Assembly: GCA_003602535.1 (NCBI GenBank)
Contig: QQSA01000043.1
Coordinates: 1-7,501, forward strand
Reading direction: 5' to 3'
DNA: 7,501 nucleotides
DNA from: Candidatus Poseidoniales archaeon
GTDB lineage: Archaea; Thermoplasmatota; Poseidoniia; Poseidoniales; Poseidoniaceae
A model generated the notes under the pieces. It was not told the DNA's origin. It saw only the letters and a program-made list of their open reading frames with translations, and did no database searches. Position 1 is the stretch's first letter; each line of letters begins with the position of its first letter. Shown here in pieces: positions 6,193-7,501 of this stretch. The position numbers were made by a program, and so were the translations under genes.

Positions 6193-6819
6193 ATTCATCT
6201 GTTCAAAGACGTCGTAGTCTATCAAAAACAAGGTGGCGAACAAAGTATACCTTTCTTCAAGAGTTAGATTCTTGTCAAAGAATTGAATGGAAAAATTGTC
6301 AGCTTGTGTGAATGCCATTTTCATGAAACCTTCGAACTTCTTTACAATTGATGCAATCAATACACCATTTCTCATTACATCGAATTTGAATCTACGAAAT
6401 TGGAATAAACTGCTTTGAATAGTGAATTGGGGCACTCCGCCTACAGAGATTGTATAATTTCTATTAAAGAGAGTTACTCTCTTTGCTCGGCCTATTTCTA
6501 CCATAGCATCTTGTTGCCCTGAAACTGCTGCCATCTCGGAAAAGATGAATCTAAATGGTTTGTCAATTAGACCTATTTCCGTACCTTGGATGTCGAATAT
6601 CTGTAACTTACATGCTCGAGCATTATTGAACAATTGGCGCATAATAAAACCTCCAGCACCTCTCCCTATCTCTGCTACTGAACCTAGTTTATGCCCTGTT
6701 GGGGCAAAAACATCGTATTTGTTCGCAGAATCTATGCCTAACAGAACATTACTCATTTCGATAGCCTGTTGTACGATAATTGCATCCTGCATCAACATAT
6801 TTTGTAACTGAGGGTTCAT
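6190..6819 (-). CDS. Scramblase / LURP-one-related (tubby-like fold) family protein
   Basis: This 209-residue protein matches the phospholipid-scramblase-like family. NKYDVFAPTGHKLGSVAE (33-50) and LQIFDIQGTEIGLIDKPFRF (72-91) are the repeated 'strand, G, strand' units with the family's characteristic pattern. IGRAKRVTLFNRNYTI follows (109-124), then FKFDVMRNGVLIASIVKKF and FTQADNFSIQF, and finally LTLEERYTLFATLFLIDYDVFE (185-206), the typical C-terminal helix closing the barrel. The N-terminus carries no signal peptide. Eukaryotic members bind membranes, calcium or nucleic acid; microbial members have no agreed function, so lipid scrambling here is not shown. The frame is open back to 6963, but ATG 6819 is chosen: GGAGGGG lies just before it, and the longer form would overlap the dihydrouridine synthase gene by over 100 bases in another frame. 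It lies 25 nt downstream of that gene and is probably co-transcribed with it. Confidence 0.82.
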   Translation of the reverse strand: MNPQLQNMLMQDAIIVQQAIEMSNVLLGIDSANKYDVFAPTGHKLGSVAEIGRGAGGFIMRQLFNNARACKLQIFDIQGTEIGLIDKPFRFIFSEMAAVSGQQDAMVEIGRAKRVTLFNRNYTISVGGVPQFTIQSSLFQFRRFKFDVMRNGVLIASIVKKFEGFMKMAFTQADNFSIQFFDKNLTLEERYTLFATLFLIDYDVFEQMN

Positions 6820-6820
6820 A

Positions 6821-6827
6821 CCCCTCC
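6821..6827 (-). promoter_or_regulatory. Shine-Dalgarno sequence deciding the scramblase-family start
   Basis: On the minus strand GGAGGGG lies one base before the ATG at 6819; the GGAGG core has a three-base spacer. The spacing is short but the match is the strongest in the window. It fixes the start downstream of the preceding gene's stop. Confidence 0.6.
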
Positions 6828-6844
6828 GAATCGAATGGTTCCTT

Positions 6845-7501
6845 TCAATTTGTTGCAAGGAAAGCACTTGTTGCTTGTGCAAACTCTTCCTTGCTAGTTT
6901 TACCATGCATAATTGTGCGAATCTTCTTCGCACTTGGCAGGCCTTTAGTGAATGATACAGCATGCCCTCTCATCGATTTCAGTTCCAAGCCAGTAGTTTG
7001 CCTAGCTAATTCGATGTATCGATTCCAACACCAACGGCGGGTCGCAAATTGTTTTGCAACATCTGATTGGCTATGCCAATCTCCATCATAGGCAGATATC
7101 CAAGGAAGATCTTCTTCCTCCATCCACCCAAGTCCTACTTTTATTTCACCGAATACTGATGGTCGACCAATAGCTCCTCTACCAATCATCAAACCTGCAG
7201 CATGAGTCTGACTGAGACATGCTTTGGCTGACTCGGCATCTACGACATCACCATTTGCAATCACTGGGAGTTCAACCGAATCTACAACTTCTGTGATATA
7301 ATCCCAATCTGCAACTCCTGAATACCTTTGCTTCAATGTTCGGCCATGTACACAAAGACGTTGAATGCCAACCTGTTCTAAATCCTGACATATTTCTTTG
7401 GCATTGAAATTTCCTTGACCTGTCCCAAGTCGCATTTTTGCTGTAACTGGAATATCGATTCGATCTACAATTTGTTCACACATCGAAACTAGACTCTGTG
7501 G
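6845..7501 (-). CDS. dus: tRNA-dihydrouridine synthase (5' end beyond window)
   Basis: The C-terminal 218 residues of an FMN-dependent enzyme that reduces uridine to dihydrouridine in the D-loop region of tRNA, using NAD(P)H. Visible TIM-barrel landmarks, numbered from the first visible residue: IPVTAKMRLG (17-26, Lys22 contacts FMN), RLCVHGRTLKQRYSGVADWDYI (48-69, with FMN-site His52 and the family GRTxxQxYsGxAdW motif), LPVIANGDV (78-86), and GLMIGRGAIGRPSVFGEI (103-120), the FMN-phosphate loop. The C-terminal helical tRNA-binding domain follows and includes KSMRGHAVSFTKGLPSAKKIR. The reading frame stays open to the right edge (PQSLVS precedes the first visible Met), so the N-terminal third, with the first FMN segment and the catalytic cysteine, lies outside the window. 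The protein ends normally. It is upstream of the scramblase-family gene in an apparent two-gene transcript whose promoter is not in view. Confidence 0.95.
   Translation of the reverse strand, partial: PQSLVSMCEQIVDRIDIPVTAKMRLGTGQGNFNAKEICQDLEQVGIQRLCVHGRTLKQRYSGVADWDYITEVVDSVELPVIANGDVVDAESAKACLSQTHAAGLMIGRGAIGRPSVFGEIKVGLGWMEEEDLPWISAYDGDWHSQSDVAKQFATRRWCWNRYIELARQTTGLELKSMRGHAVSFTKGLPSAKKIRTIMHGKTSKEEFAQATSAFLATN

Noticed and set aside
6820..6963. 48-residue N-terminal extension of the scramblase-family protein
   Set aside because: It would overlap the end of the dihydrouridine synthase gene in another frame, and a strong GGAGGGG site sits just before the internal ATG at 6819. The extension reads as a shadow of dus.
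6545..7091. Plus-strand open frames (6545-6811 and 6780-7091) across the scramblase-family and dus genes
   Set aside because: Both are antisense to genes with strong family motifs, and neither product resembles a protein family.
1..7501. Search by eye for CRISPR repeats, tRNAs, insertion-sequence ends and long inverted repeats
   Set aside because: No regularly spaced repeats, cloverleaf-like segments, transposase motifs or flanking repeats were seen. The spacers are too short to hide them.

Overview
This window reads as archaeal chromosomal DNA. The best guess is an uncultivated marine planktonic euryarchaeon of the Poseidoniales / Marine Group II type, or a related Thermoplasmatota lineage. 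Four things point this way: a fatty-acid-oxidation fusion in the archaeal domain order (hydroxyacyl-CoA dehydrogenase first, enoyl-CoA hydratase second), several winged-helix regulators including one anchored in the membrane, TATA-like boxes about 26-29 nt upstream of start codons that lack ribosome binding sites, and a moderately AT-rich, densely packed layout. The taxonomy is inferred from gene types only; no marker gene settles it.

Left part (1-1435, + strand): the apparent tail of an upstream gene, a small gene of unknown function, and a GT4-type glycosyltransferase in tight succession. This looks like the right-hand end of a surface-polysaccharide or glycosylation cluster that lies mostly outside the window. 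Centre-left (1475-3544, + strand): a 689-residue bifunctional beta-oxidation enzyme with its key catalytic residues intact in both halves. It converts enoyl-CoA to 3-ketoacyl-CoA in one polypeptide.

Centre (3595-6169, + strand): three consecutive winged-helix proteins, followed by a 73-residue zinc-ribbon protein with a C-terminal membrane helix. The first is a single-domain HxlR-type regulator. The second has an N-terminal membrane helix and two winged helices. The third has two winged helices and a helical tail. None of the four starts has a convincing Shine-Dalgarno sequence, and two have TATA-like elements at leaderless spacing.

Right part (6190-7501, - strand): a convergent pair read from the right edge inward, a tRNA-dihydrouridine synthase missing its N-terminus at the window edge and a scramblase/LURP-one-fold protein 25 nt downstream. 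They are probably one transcript.

Most of this is ordinary housekeeping and regulatory content. The points most worth a second look are the regulator cluster with its membrane-anchored member and zinc-ribbon neighbour, the scramblase-family protein in an organism expected to have ether lipids, the unidentified small gene at the left edge, and the split between leaderless and Shine-Dalgarno starts, which changes several gene boundaries. I saw no CRISPR array, tRNA, rRNA, insertion sequence or origin. No gene-free stretch exceeds 300 bases.
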